The notes beneath the pieces are model-generated. The model did no database searches. It saw only the letters and a list, made by a program, of their open reading frames with translations, and was not told where the DNA came from. The position numbers and the translations under genes were made by a program. A stretch of 5,141 nucleotides of DNA from Bradyrhizobium sp. Lineage in GTDB: Bacteria > Pseudomonadota > Alphaproteobacteria > Rhizobiales > Xanthobacteraceae. The stretch is taken from contig JACDAG010000528.1 of the NCBI GenBank assembly GCA_013695565.1, positions 1 through 5,141 of the forward strand, in the 5' to 3' direction. Of the stretch, positions 1 to 5,136 are shown one piece after another. Position 1 is the stretch's first letter, and every line of letters starts with the position of its first letter.

Positions 1-722
1 GTGGTGCCCATGCCGCTCCATTCCGAACGATAGATCGGCATCGCGTTGAGAATGCCGAGCGCCGGCGCCAGCACTTCGGTGCGGACCTTCTCGCCCGGGC
101 TCTGCACATGGCAGGTGGCGCAGGAGAAATTGAGCTGGCCGCGCCGCGTATAGAAATATTCCTTGCCGTTTTCATAAGCCGCCAGCGCGCGCGGATCGTT
201 CGGAATCTTGATGTCGAACGGCTTGCCGCGCGAGGTGAAGGCCATGTAGGCGGTCAGCGCCGCCATCTCGTCGCGCACATAGGAGAACGCCGGCTCGCCA
301 TTGGCCTCGCGGCAGCGGTTCAGCGCCAGCTCCAGCGTGACGACCTTGCCTTCCTTGTCGTCGAAATACGGGAAGTCCTGGCGGACGCCGATGCCTTTAT
401 TGGCAAAGCAGTCGCCATAGGTCTTGCCGTTCTTGAACGGCTTGGAAAACATCTCCTTGCCCAGTTCGAGCGAGAACTCGTAGGGCGGGAACTGTTCCTT
501 TTCCTGCCACTGCTTGTAGAGGTCTTCGTTCATCGAATAGGGGCCGTTGACGAAATCCTCCGGCTTCAGCTTGGGGAATTTGTCGTAGAAGAATTTCTTG
601 AATGCCTTGGCATCCGCCACCGGATCGACCTTGTCGGCGGCGAATACGGAAGGTGCGGCGAACGCCAGCAGGACCAGCCCGAACGCCGCCTTTGCAAGCC
701 GTATTCTGATCCGCAGCTTCAT
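1..722 (-). CDS. soxA: SoxA, c-type cytochrome subunit of the SoxAX L-cysteine S-thiosulfotransferase (partial, 3' end outside window)
   Basis: SoxA carries the catalytic haem of SoxAX, which oxidatively joins thiosulfate to the cysteine of SoxY in the periplasm. The first 240 residues are visible and the gene runs off the left edge. Residues 1-28 look like a Sec signal peptide: basic MKLRIRIRLAK, hydrophobic core, likely cleavage after VFA at 28. One haem motif, CATCH, lies at residues 201-205. The N-terminal half has no CxxCH; it has only Cys105 and Cys137, so this is probably the single-haem SoxA type in which a disulfide replaces the first haem (inference). The cysteine that ligates the active-site haem would lie beyond the window. 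The ATG overlaps the soxZ stop (ATGA, 719-722), with no strong ribosome site upstream, suggesting translational coupling. Family identity is recognised from the haem context and the operon position after soxYZ. Confidence 0.93.
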   Translation of the reverse strand, partial: MKLRIRIRLAKAAFGLVLLAFAAPSVFAADKVDPVADAKAFKKFFYDKFPKLKPEDFVNGPYSMNEDLYKQWQEKEQFPPYEFSLELGKEMFSKPFKNGKTYGDCFANKGIGVRQDFPYFDDKEGKVVTLELALNRCREANGEPAFSYVRDEMAALTAYMAFTSRGKPFDIKIPNDPRALAAYENGKEYFYTRRGQLNFSCATCHVQSPGEKVRTEVLAPALGILNAMPIYRSEWSGMGT

Positions 723-1030
723 TGAATCTTCGCCGTGGTCGTGTCGGTGGCGCCCTTGTTGTCGACCCAGCTCACTTTCAGCTCGTCGCCCTTCTTGCCG
801 CCCTTGAAGACGAACTTGACATAGGGGTCCTTGGAGACGCCGCCGCCCCAGTCGGCCGTGAATACCGGCTTGCCGTCATATTCGAAGGTCAGTTGCTGGA
901 TGAAATGCGGCGGAATGATCTCGCCTTTGGAATCCTTGATGAAGCCGGAATCCATCGGGTGCTGGATCAGGGCCTGCACTTCGGTGGTCTCGCCGGATGA
1001 TGTGGCGCGCACGCGAATGGTCGATGCCAT
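719..1030 (-). CDS. soxZ: SoxZ, thiosulfate carrier complex subunit
   Basis: SoxZ pairs with SoxY to form the periplasmic carrier on which sulfur intermediates are held during thiosulfate oxidation. The 103-residue length is normal for the family. Characteristic stretches are RVRATSSGETTEVQALIQHPM (residues 6-26; a beta-sandwich start with the HPM signature), IIPPHFIQQLTFEYDGKPVF in the middle, and WGGGVSKDPYVKFVFKGGKKG followed by LKVSWVDNKG near the end. There is no signal peptide, as usual for SoxZ, which is thought to be exported with SoxY on its Tat signal. The ATG at 1030 is preceded by AAGGGA (1039-1044) at 8 bases. It lies 27 bases after soxY and overlaps soxA by four bases. It contains no cysteine, as expected for the non-carrier subunit. 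Confidence 0.96.
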   Translation of the reverse strand: MASTIRVRATSSGETTEVQALIQHPMDSGFIKDSKGEIIPPHFIQQLTFEYDGKPVFTADWGGGVSKDPYVKFVFKGGKKGDELKVSWVDNKGATDTTTAKIQ

Positions 1031-1057
1031 GTGTTCGATCCCTTGACTATTTGTGTC

Positions 1058-1561
1058 TTAACCGCCGCAGCCGCCGACGGTGACTTTGACTTCCTTGGTG
1101 GCGCTGTAGAGCTTGCCGCCGGCTTCAACGACGACGATCACGTTGCTGGTCTTCGCCATCTTGATGCGGTTGGCGACGTTGGCCATCGTGCCGGCCGGAA
1201 TCTTGTAGGAGGCGACCAGCGCCACCGGGTTCTCGGCCACCAGGAACGAGATCGAGGTCACGTCAGCCAGTGTGGTCGTAACCGATACCGGCACCACCGC
1301 GCCGTTCTCGGCGATCTCGGGCGCATCCACCTTCACCTTGTCGGAGGCTTCCGCGGTCTTGCCATAGAGCGCCTTGATCGCGTCGGCGTCGCTCTTCGCC
1401 TTGAACGCTTCGTCCGGATATTTGTCGTTGGCAGCGTTTGCCGGCGCGAAGCCAAACGGAAGATTGCCAAAAGAACTGCCAAGCCCGACCAGCGCCGCCG
1501 CGCCCGCGCCTTGCAGGATCAGGCGCCGCGTGGCCGAAAATCCGTTGTCATTATTTCTCAT
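1058..1561 (-). CDS. soxY: SoxY, sulfur-carrier subunit with C-terminal GGCGG arm
   Basis: SoxY holds the growing sulfur intermediates covalently on a C-terminal cysteine while SoxAX, SoxB and SoxCD act on it in turn. The 167-residue protein ends in VGGCGG, the family's swinging-arm motif, with Cys165 as the carrier residue. A twin-arginine signal lies at the N-terminus: ATRRLILQGAG with Arg12-Arg13, a hydrophobic segment to about residue 30, and likely cleavage after ANA at 43. It is therefore exported folded by Tat, presumably with SoxZ. I chose the ATG at 1561 because AGGAGA sits at 1569-1574, seven bases upstream. An in-frame start at 1591 would add ten residues, overlap soxX and put the Tat motif deeper in the protein. 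The gene lies 26 bases after soxX and 27 before soxZ. Confidence 0.96.
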   Translation of the reverse strand: MRNNDNGFSATRRLILQGAGAAALVGLGSSFGNLPFGFAPANAANDKYPDEAFKAKSDADAIKALYGKTAEASDKVKVDAPEIAENGAVVPVSVTTTLADVTSISFLVAENPVALVASYKIPAGTMANVANRIKMAKTSNVIVVVEAGGKLYSATKEVKVTVGGCGG

Positions 1562-1568
1562 CAGAAAG

Positions 1569-1574
1569 TCTCCT
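1569..1574 (-). promoter_or_regulatory. Ribosome binding site that decides the soxY start
   Basis: AGGAGA on the minus strand lies seven bases before the ATG at 1561. It is the best Shine-Dalgarno match in the operon and favours this start over the upstream in-frame start at 1591. The strong site fits a need for abundant carrier protein relative to the enzymes (inference). Confidence 0.75.
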
Positions 1575-1587
1575 GAAAGGCGCGCCG

Positions 1588-1953
1588 TCACAATGTTTGC
1601 AGGAAATCCACGATCGCGCTGATTTCCTTGTCGGTCAAAATCCGGTTTCGTCCGAACGGAGGCATCACGGTCAGCGGATTGCGTTTGGTTTCGTCGAAGA
1701 GAATCGCGACGAGCTCATCGCGATTGGGGTATTTGCTTTTGATGTCGACCAGTTCCGGCCCCAGCGTACCTGGATATTCGCCGCCCTTGATGGCATGACA
1801 GGTCAGGCAATTGCCCTTGCCGCGGTCGAACGCCAGTTTCTGGCCTTCCGCCGTCGCGGGCTGGGCGAGAGCGGGACCCGCGGCCGCGCCGATCGACAGC
1901 GCCAGCAGCATCGCCGGGATCAAGCCCATTTTCCTCGAAGAGATGTTGGTCAA
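1588..1953 (-). CDS. soxX: SoxX, monohaem cytochrome c subunit of SoxAX
   Basis: SoxX is the electron-accepting cytochrome partner of SoxA in the periplasmic SoxAX complex. The 121-residue protein has a signal peptide (basic TNISSRK, hydrophobic 10-25, cleavage likely after ALA at 30). A single CLTCH haem motif is at 49-53, and the SoxX-typical block MPPFGRNRILTDKEI is at 97-111, where Met97 is the probable axial ligand. LGPELVDIKSKYPNRDELVAILFD between these also fits SoxX. The start is TTG at 1953, supported by AGGA (1961-1964) seven bases upstream and by the basic signal-peptide region it supplies. An in-frame ATG at 1929 has its nearest purine-rich site only about two bases away, so it is less likely. 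It lies 18 bases after soxD. A generic small cytochrome c is the alternative, but the C-terminal block argues for SoxX. Confidence 0.92.
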   Translation of the reverse strand: MTNISSRKMGLIPAMLLALSIGAAAGPALAQPATAEGQKLAFDRGKGNCLTCHAIKGGEYPGTLGPELVDIKSKYPNRDELVAILFDETKRNPLTVMPPFGRNRILTDKEISAIVDFLQTL

Positions 1954-1960
1954 GGATTTT

Positions 1961-1964
1961 TCCT
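1961..1964 (-). promoter_or_regulatory. Ribosome binding site supporting the TTG start of soxX
   Basis: AGGA on the minus strand lies seven bases before TTG 1953-1951, inside the 18-base gap after soxD. It is the main reason to prefer the rare TTG start to the ATG at 1929. Confidence 0.55.
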
Positions 1965-1971
1965 GTAATTT

Positions 1972-2643
1972 CTATCTCTGCTGCATCGTATCGAGCGGTC
2001 CGGTCGTGCGCGGCGTCAGCTTCTTGCCTTCCGCCGTCGACGCGATCCTGATGTCGGCGGGGTCGGCGCATCCGTTCATGCACGGTTTGGCCATCGTATC
2101 GGGTCTGGGGTCGATCCAGAGGAAATTATCGCGATTGGGCATTTTGACTTTCGGCAAGCTTTCCCGATCGGCGACGAATTCATTTGGCACGATGTCGTTC
2201 AGGTTCAGAATATAGGCGGTCAAAGCATAAACGTCATCGGCTGACAATGTGTGCGGTGCGGGCATCGGCATGGCGCGGTTAATGTAGTCCCACAGGGTCG
2301 GCGCAAACGGCCAGTAGCTGCCGACCGTCAGTTCCGGCCGGTCGTCCCGGAGGGTCCCGGCGCCGCCGACGAGCTTGGGAAACCGGCCCTCGCCTTCACC
2401 GAAAGTTCCATGACAGGCCGCGCATTGCTCGGCATAGACCTCCGCCCCCTTGTGCACATTGCCGCGGCCCGGCGGCAGCCCGACACCGTCTATGCCACGC
2501 GCATCGATGTCCCAGCCCGCGATCTGCTCGGGCGTCGGCCGCTCGCCATAGCCGTAATATCCGGGCTCAGCGACGCAGGCGATGGTGCCGGCGGCGAGCA
2601 TTCCCGCGCAGAGCAGCAGGATGCGCCTAGACGAGCTGGACAT
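1972..2643 (-). CDS. soxD: SoxD, short monohaem cytochrome c subunit of sulfane dehydrogenase SoxCD
   Basis: SoxD takes electrons from the Mo centre of SoxC during oxidation of SoxY-bound sulfane sulfur and passes them to the respiratory chain. The 223-residue protein begins with a Sec-like signal (SRRILLLCAGMLAAG, cleavage near CVA at 25). It has one haem motif, CAACH at 74-78, followed by GTFGEGEGRFPKLVGG and WPFAPTLWDYINRAMPMPAP. Met125 or Met127 is a candidate axial ligand. The Paracoccus-type SoxD is about 380 residues with two haems, so this is the short single-haem form. A CMNGC cysteine pair at 188-192 may form a disulfide (inference). The ATG at 2643 overlaps the end of soxC by 17 bases. 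GGGAGC (2651-2656) lies seven bases upstream inside soxC, so the two subunits are probably made in coupled amounts. Confidence 0.93.
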   Translation of the reverse strand: MSSSSRRILLLCAGMLAAGTIACVAEPGYYGYGERPTPEQIAGWDIDARGIDGVGLPPGRGNVHKGAEVYAEQCAACHGTFGEGEGRFPKLVGGAGTLRDDRPELTVGSYWPFAPTLWDYINRAMPMPAPHTLSADDVYALTAYILNLNDIVPNEFVADRESLPKVKMPNRDNFLWIDPRPDTMAKPCMNGCADPADIRIASTAEGKKLTPRTTGPLDTMQQR

Positions 2644-3931
2644 CGAACACGCTCCCGTCCGGCTTCACCTGCCACGTCTGGATCGAATTGTTGTGATAGA
2701 CTGAATTCGTGCCGCGTTGCTTGCGCAGTTGCGCGATCGTCGGCTGTACATAGCCGGTCTCGTCGATGACGCGGGATTCCAGCAGCGCCGGCGCGCCGTC
2801 CCAGCGCCATGGCAAGGTGAATTTCGTCAGCGCCTTCGACAGCACCGGCTCATGCAGCCGCGCGCTCTGCCAGTTGACGCCGCCATCGGTCGAGACGTCG
2901 ACACGCCTTACCTTGCCGTTTCCGGTCCACGCCAATCCCCTGATTTCATAGAGGCCGGGGCGATCGAGCGGTTTTTCCGGGCAGGGGAACGTGATCACGG
3001 ATTTGGCGTCGATCAGCCAGGTGAAGCCGCGCGAGGTGCCGTCCGGCATCAGGTCGGTATATTTCGAGGTCTCTTCGCGGGAATGCCAGGGTTTGTCGCC
3101 GAGCTTGATCCGGCGCAGCCATTTGATGCTGACATTGCCTTCCCAGCCCGGCACCACCAGCCGCAGCGGATAGCCCTGTTCGGGCCGCAGCGCCTCGCCG
3201 TTCTGCGCGTAGACCACGAGGCAATCGTCGAGGCATTTGTCGAGCGGCAGGCTGCGGTTCATGTGCGCGCCGTCGGCGCCCTCGACCATCACCCATTTCG
3301 CCTCCTTCTTGATCCCGACCTCTTCCAGCAGGGTCGACAGCCGCACCCCGGTCCATTCCGCGCAGGAGATCATGCCGTGATTGAACTGCAGCGAGTTCAA
3401 TTGCGCGGCGCGCCATTCCATGCCGCCGTTGGCCGGGCATTCGATGAAATGGATCCGGGTCACGGACGGAAAACGGACGATGTCCTTCATGGATAGAAGC
3501 AGCGGCCGCTCGACCAGGCCATGGATCATGAGCTTGTGCTGGTCCGGATCGACGTCCGGCCGCCCGGCATGATAGCGCTCGAAGAACAGGCCGTTCGGCG
3601 TGATGATGCCGTGCAGATCCTGCAGCGGCGAAAAGCTGATGGAGGACTCGGTGCCGGCCGTCAGCCAGGGTACGTTGCGCCGGATGACCCCGGCCTCGGT
3701 ATCGGCGGGCCGACCATAGGGCCGGTCGACCACGCCGGGCCCGATTGATTGCGACCAAGGCGCGTCCGCAGGCGGCGAAGCCGGTGAGGGCTCTGCATGT
3801 GCTTGTTTTGGGCCGAGCGCCAGGCTGCCGGTCAGCGCGGCGCCGAGCCCCAGCAGGGAACGCCGGCCGAGCCGCGTGTCCGCGCCGGACTTCGACAGTA
3901 GAGATATGCTGCGCCAGAGATCAGGCCGCAC
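2627..3931 (-). CDS. soxC: SoxC, molybdenum-cofactor sulfane dehydrogenase subunit
   Basis: SoxC is a sulfite-oxidase-family Mo enzyme that, with SoxD, oxidises the sulfane sulfur left on SoxY, allowing full conversion of thiosulfate to sulfate. The 434-residue protein starts with a twin-arginine signal (LGRRSLLGLGAALTG, Arg23-Arg24, cleavage near AHA at 46), as expected for a folded Mo protein. The oxidoreductase molybdopterin domain spans roughly 100-280. FIECPANGGMEW gives Cys165 as the likely Mo ligand, and PGWEGNVSIKWLRRI follows at 261-275. The C-terminal Mo-co dimerisation domain spans about 300-434, including DVSTDGGVNWQSA and HNNSIQTW. The start is GTG at 3931: AAGGGG (3940-3945) is eight bases upstream, and an in-frame stop closes the frame just before it. 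It is the promoter-proximal gene of the operon. Nearby paralogues such as sulfite dehydrogenase SorA are less likely because it is paired with soxD in the sox operon. Confidence 0.96.
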   Translation of the reverse strand: MRPDLWRSISLLSKSGADTRLGRRSLLGLGAALTGSLALGPKQAHAEPSPASPPADAPWSQSIGPGVVDRPYGRPADTEAGVIRRNVPWLTAGTESSISFSPLQDLHGIITPNGLFFERYHAGRPDVDPDQHKLMIHGLVERPLLLSMKDIVRFPSVTRIHFIECPANGGMEWRAAQLNSLQFNHGMISCAEWTGVRLSTLLEEVGIKKEAKWVMVEGADGAHMNRSLPLDKCLDDCLVVYAQNGEALRPEQGYPLRLVVPGWEGNVSIKWLRRIKLGDKPWHSREETSKYTDLMPDGTSRGFTWLIDAKSVITFPCPEKPLDRPGLYEIRGLAWTGNGKVRRVDVSTDGGVNWQSARLHEPVLSKALTKFTLPWRWDGAPALLESRVIDETGYVQPTIAQLRKQRGTNSVYHNNSIQTWQVKPDGSVFDVQLV

Positions 3932-3939
3932 GTTTCATT

Positions 3940-3945
3940 CCCCTT
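3940..3945 (-). promoter_or_regulatory. Ribosome binding site for the GTG start of soxC
   Basis: AAGGGG on the minus strand lies eight bases before GTG 3931-3929. An out-of-frame ATG at 3938 is only one base from this site, too close for normal initiation. The GTG is therefore the better start, and it alone opens the frame that encodes the Tat signal. Confidence 0.7.
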
Positions 3946-3983
3946 GCCGCCACATGGCCGCATCATTTGTTGCTTTTTTAGCG

Positions 3984-4012
3984 GGTCTATCGGCGTTCAC
4001 TAATTTAGTCAA
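3984..4012 (-). promoter_or_regulatory. Candidate sigma-70-type promoter of the soxCDXYZA operon
   Basis: On the minus strand TTGACT (4012-4007) matches five of six bases of the -35 consensus. It is followed after 17 bases by TAGACC (3989-3984), a poor -10 with three of six matches. Transcription would begin near 3977, leaving a leader of about 46 bases before soxC. The -35 half is embedded in the palindrome at 3993-4015, which would let a repressor block polymerase. The weak -10 keeps confidence moderate. Confidence 0.4.
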
Positions 4013-4015
4013 TGC
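3993..4015. promoter_or_regulatory. Imperfect 23-bp palindrome, probable operator of the ArsR-family regulator
   Basis: The core ACTAATTTAGT (3999-4009) is a perfect inverted repeat around a single central T at 4004. Extending outward, nine of eleven base pairs match over 23 bp; the mismatches are at 3995/4013 and 3998/4010. The AT-rich symmetric element stands out in a GC-rich window, lies between the divergent sox operon and the regulator, and overlaps the candidate soxC -35 box. ArsR-family dimers bind symmetric sites of about this size, so it is the natural operator. Binding of this particular protein is inference. Confidence 0.6.
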
Positions 4016-4037
4016 TAAAGAATAGCTGCCGCGGTAG

Positions 4038-4043
4038 TATGAT
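4038..4043 (+). promoter_or_regulatory. Candidate -10 element for the regulator gene
   Basis: TATGAT matches five of six bases of the -10 consensus, but the bases 17-18 upstream (CTAAAG or GCTAAA) do not resemble a -35. If used, transcription would start near 4050, after the ATG at 4046, so translation would have to begin at the ATG at 4088. An alternative is TTCACT (3996-4001) with AAGAAT (4018-4023), spaced 16 bases apart. That pair would overlap the palindrome and imply autorepression. Confidence 0.28.
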
Positions 4044-4087
4044 AGATGTGCTTCGCAGGCACGGAAGAATATCCTGGATTTGATGCA

Positions 4088-4453
4088 ATGAGAGCAGCCA
4101 CAGCGACAGAGAAGAAAATACCTCGCGACGCCGGGCCGGATGCCGAGGCTGACCTGAAGAAGCTTGCAAAACAGGCCGGCGATGCGGCGCGGCTGTTGAA
4201 ATTGATGGCCAACGAAAAGCGCCTGCTGATCCTGTGCTTTCTCGCCGTGCGTGGCGAGATGACGGCCGGCGACCTCGTCGATGTCGTCAAACTCAGTCAG
4301 TCGGCCCTGTCGCAGCATCTTGGAAAACTGCGCGCCGATGGGCTGGTCGTGTTCCGGCGGACCTCGCAGACGCTGCATTATCGCGTCGCCGATGCGCGCG
4401 CCTTGAAGCTTCTCGGGGTGCTCAAGGAAATCTATTGCGGCGATATCAAGTGA
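4088..4453 (+). CDS. soxR: ArsR-family winged-helix repressor, probable persulfide-sensing SoxR/SqrR/BigR type
   Basis: This is a likely cytoplasmic dimeric repressor of the divergent sox operon that would release DNA when sulfane sulfur accumulates. From the ATG at 4088 it is 121 residues, close to the family's usual 100-120. The helix-turn-helix spans about 58-84 (MTAGDLVDVVKLSQSALSQ then HLGKLRADGLV) with the wing after it (VFRRTSQTLHYRV). Cys50 in LLILCFLAV and Cys117 in EIYCGD are 67 residues apart, nearly the spacing of the two cysteines that form a polysulfide link in SqrR and BigR. No ArsR-type metal-binding CxC is present. An in-frame ATG at 4046 would add 14 residues, including one more cysteine; neither start has a strong ribosome site. 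The symbol is by role and context, and this protein is unrelated to the redox SoxR of enterobacteria. Confidence 0.85.
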   Translation: MRAATATEKKIPRDAGPDAEADLKKLAKQAGDAARLLKLMANEKRLLILCFLAVRGEMTAGDLVDVVKLSQSALSQHLGKLRADGLVVFRRTSQTLHYRVADARALKLLGVLKEIYCGDIK

Positions 4454-4462
4454 AGATCTGTC

Positions 4463-5136
4463 GTGGCTGAGCATCGTTCCGAATTCGCAAGCGCCGGCCA
4501 GCAAGTTGAAGCCGACGGCCGGTTAGATGCGGCGGCATTCCATCGCAACCACGCGCCGATCTGGGCGGTGCTGCAGAAATTCCTCGCCGGCAAATCCGGC
4601 GACGTGCTGGAGGCCGGCAGCGGCACCGGTCAGCATGTCGTGCATTTCGCCCGCCACACCCCCGACATCATCTGGTGGCCGAGCGATTTCAACGACGCGC
4701 ATCTGAAAAGCATTGCGGCGTGGCGCGCACAGGCCGGCTTGCCGAATATCCGCGGCGAGATGCGGATCGATCTCAGCGACCCCGTATGGTCTCCTGCGAT
4801 GCAGGACGGCAGCGGGCCTTCGGAATTGCTCGCGGTGTTCTGCGCCAATGTCATCCACATCGCGCCCTGGCAAGTCGCGGAAGGCTTATTCGCGGGCGCG
4901 GCGCGTTATCTGCGCCCCGACGGCCGGCTGTTCCTCTATGGCCCGTTCAAGCGCGACGGCAAGCACACCGCGCTCAGCAATCCGTGTTCGACAGCAGCCT
5001 GCGCGAGCGCGATCCCGAATGGGGCGTGCGCGATATCGCCGATGTCGTGAAATTGGCTGAAGGCGTCGGGCTTGGTTTGGTCGAAACCGTGCCGATGCCG
5101 GCGAACAATTTGATTCTGGCGTTCGCGCGGCGATAG
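4463..5136 (+). pseudogene. DUF938-family SAM-dependent methyltransferase, interrupted by a one-base frameshift
   Basis: The protein resembles the DUF938 class I methyltransferases, whose substrate is unknown to me. It has AAFHRNHAPIWAVL (24-37), the SAM-binding motif VLEAGSGTGQHVVHFA (48-63), an acidic SDFND (74-78), and FCANVIHIAPW (126-136) and LFLYGPFKRDGKHTA (156-170). The frame opened by GTG at 4463 loses family character after residue 173 and ends at 5050. The expected ending, VFDSSLRERDPEWGVRDI through MPANNLILAFARR, continues in another frame from about 4981 to the TAG at 5134. A single missing base near 4979-4983 explains this; restored, the protein would be about 224 residues, near the family's usual length. 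The gene starts nine bases after the regulator, in the same frame, so the two are probably co-transcribed. It may be a true recent frameshift or a sequencing error. Confidence 0.82.

Noticed and set aside
108..725. A 205-codon open frame on the plus strand
   Set aside because: It lies opposite soxA, which has a signal peptide and a haem motif. The composition is that of a shadow frame.
1031..1576. A 181-codon plus-strand frame
   Set aside because: It is antisense to soxY, whose Tat signal and GGCGG end are unambiguous.
2717..3496. A 259-codon open frame on the plus strand
   Set aside because: It is wholly antisense to soxC, which has clear Mo-domain motifs. The frame is rich in Arg, Ala and His as expected for GC-rich shadow reading, and has no recognisable domain.
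3949..3958. Small palindrome GCCACATGGC in the soxC leader as a hairpin or terminator
   Set aside because: The stem is only four base pairs with a two-base centre and no following T-run. Too weak to call.
3932..4087. BigR/SqrR-style ATTC-N8-GAAT operator
   Set aside because: GAAT occurs at 4020 and 4067 and ATTC at 3937, but no pair has the required spacing or symmetry. The ACTAATTTAGT palindrome is the better candidate.
3935..4504. A 189-codon minus-strand frame covering the regulator and intergenic region
   Set aside because: It is antisense to the helix-turn-helix gene, would run through the palindrome and promoter, and shows no domain.
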